The notes under the pieces were generated by a model. It saw nothing but the letters and a program-made list of their open reading frames with translations, had not been told where the DNA came from and did no database searches. From assembly GCA_039962885.1 (NCBI GenBank), contig JBDVGI010000317.1, positions 1-6,300 of the forward strand: a stretch of DNA of 6,300 nt. The letters are read 5' to 3'. This document shows positions 5,406 to 6,300 of the stretch, one piece after another. Source of the DNA: Litorimonas sp039962885 (GTDB lineage Bacteria; Pseudomonadota; Alphaproteobacteria; Caulobacterales; Maricaulaceae). Position 1 is the first letter of the stretch. Each line of letters starts with the position of its first letter. The position numbers and the translations under genes are program-made.

Positions 5406-6300
5406 ATGAGTAAGCGAAGCTTGATTAAAATTGGATGCTTAACTGTACTAGCTGGCGCAACCGTCACTGGGTGCGCAACATCGAATGTGACGAAAGTTAC
5501 ACAGGGCGCTCCCATAACATATAAAATCGGAAAAGGTGCGACGCAATTTGCATCCTTACCAACCTTACCAAGCCGCCCAAGAACATTCACGCCTGCCCCT
5601 ATTGCTCCGCCTGCAATCGCAACGCCTGTGCCGCAGAATTTGCCGAGACAAAACCAAGGTTTTGACCAAGCCAGCGTTGATACAGATCTTTACAAGCACC
5701 AACGCGTTGGTAACAAATACACAATTATGGGGAAATCTTATACACCTAAGCATGAGCCTAGCTATGATGTTGTGGGTACAGCCTCTTGGTACGGCGATAA
5801 ATTTCACGGAAAACCAACAGCTACGGGTGAGACATTTAACAAAAATGACTTAACAGCTGCGCATAAAACATTGCCGCTTAATTCCATATTACATGTGACG
5901 AACCTAGAAAATGGAAAAACATTATTTGTTCGCCTTAATGATCGCGGACCATTTATTGGCGACCGCATTATTGATTTATCAGAAGCGTCTGCTGCGGCTC
6001 TTGGCATTACAACTCATGGATTAGGTCAAGTACGGGTGCAATATGCTGGTCCTGCTGATCCTATGGCGGCAGACCGAGTGCTACCAAGCGCTCCGCAAGC
6101 TGTTCCATTCCCTGAAGATAGCTATGTCGAAGCGCCTGAGACTTATATCCCTGCGCCGTCTGTGCCTAGGCCTGCGCCATTTACCCCAGCGCCGCAAAGC
6201 CAACCCGTTTTGCCTGCTCCGATTGTGCCAAGCGCTCCGCAGGCTGTACGTCCATCAGAGCCAGAAGGTGATGGTGAGGTTACGTTGACTATTAAAGGAC
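5406..6300 (+). CDS. rlpA: RlpA-like lipoprotein, probable lytic transglycosylase, 3'-partial
   Basis: RlpA proteins are outer-membrane lipoproteins that bind the septal region; some cleave peptidoglycan strands lacking stem peptides. ATG 5406 is preceded by AAGGTG (5392-5397) at good spacing. The first 22 residues are a lipoprotein signal with lipobox V-T-G-C23. A Thr/Pro-rich linker follows to about residue 115. The double-psi beta-barrel domain then runs from about 124 to 213: GTASWYGDKFHGKPTATGE, an N-D-L-T-A-A-H block, VRLNDRGPF (D179) and IIDLSEASAAALGI. The Trp-Tyr-Gly, His134 and Asp179 positions conserved in the family are present. A second proline-rich linker follows from about residue 217. 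The frame is open at the right edge after 298 codons, near GEVTLTIKG; a C-terminal SPOR domain may follow but is not visible. No operon partner lies upstream. Confidence 0.93.
   Translation, partial: MSKRSLIKIGCLTVLAGATVTGCATSNVTKVTQGAPITYKIGKGATQFASLPTLPSRPRTFTPAPIAPPAIATPVPQNLPRQNQGFDQASVDTDLYKHQRVGNKYTIMGKSYTPKHEPSYDVVGTASWYGDKFHGKPTATGETFNKNDLTAAHKTLPLNSILHVTNLENGKTLFVRLNDRGPFIGDRIIDLSEASAAALGITTHGLGQVRVQYAGPADPMAADRVLPSAPQAVPFPEDSYVEAPETYIPAPSVPRPAPFTPAPQSQPVLPAPIVPSAPQAVRPSEPEGDGEVTLTIKG
6084..6247 (+). repeat. Direct repeat pair in the rlpA proline-rich linker
   Basis: Two 20-base copies (6084-6103 and 6228-6247) differ at one base, lie in the same frame and both encode PSAPQAV. They bracket a Pro/Ala-rich stretch and suggest the linker grew by internal duplication. 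Confidence 0.7.

Noticed and set aside
5312..5853. Other-frame open stretches across the rlpA start (minus 5312-5590, plus 5536-5853, minus 5565-5807)
   Set aside because: They overlap rlpA, which has a lipobox, ribosome binding site and conserved domain; none of them shows a recognisable motif.

Overview
The window reads as chromosomal DNA of a moderately low-G+C alphaproteobacterium, perhaps a marine, Hyphomonadaceae-like one. This is an inference from four things: a VanB-type reductase, a large TonB-dependent receptor, fragments of the conjugation-associated families DUF2274, DUF736 and AlpA, and an RlpA lipoprotein. No single gene fixes the genus.

Layout, left to right. (1) 1-1161: the 3' part of a phthalate-dioxygenase-reductase/VanB-type oxidoreductase (FMN, NAD, C-terminal 2Fe-2S). 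Its reading frame is open to the left edge, so the gene starts outside the window. (2) 1162-1422: a regulatory region with a sigma70-like promoter. A perfect 11-bp inverted repeat is centred on its -10 box, which is a classical repressor position. (3) 1423-3912: an 829-residue TonB-dependent outer-membrane receptor with signal peptide and TonB box, closed by a strong intrinsic terminator (3937-3962). A receptor beside an oxygenase reductase suggests uptake and oxidation of an organic substrate, but the substrate cannot be read from the sequence.

(4) About 4014-5047: the most interesting stretch. It holds three small decayed genes in a row: a DUF2274 protein that seems to have lost its start codon, a DUF736 protein broken by a small duplication, a frameshift and a premature stop, and an AlpA-type regulator/excisionase with a one-base frameshift at its N terminus. 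All three families typically travel on trb-type integrative and conjugative elements. They lie directly on the 3' side of a tRNA-Ser(UGA) gene (5048-5137, minus strand), where such elements usually integrate. I read the region as the fossil of a largely deleted integrative element; no integrase or second attachment site is visible.

(5) 5138-5405: intergenic DNA carrying the upstream region of the tRNA (minus strand) and of the next gene. (6) 5406-6300: the 5' part of rlpA, a lipoprotein with a double-psi beta-barrel domain and a proline-rich linker, cut by the right edge. No CRISPR array, rRNA or complete insertion sequence is present.
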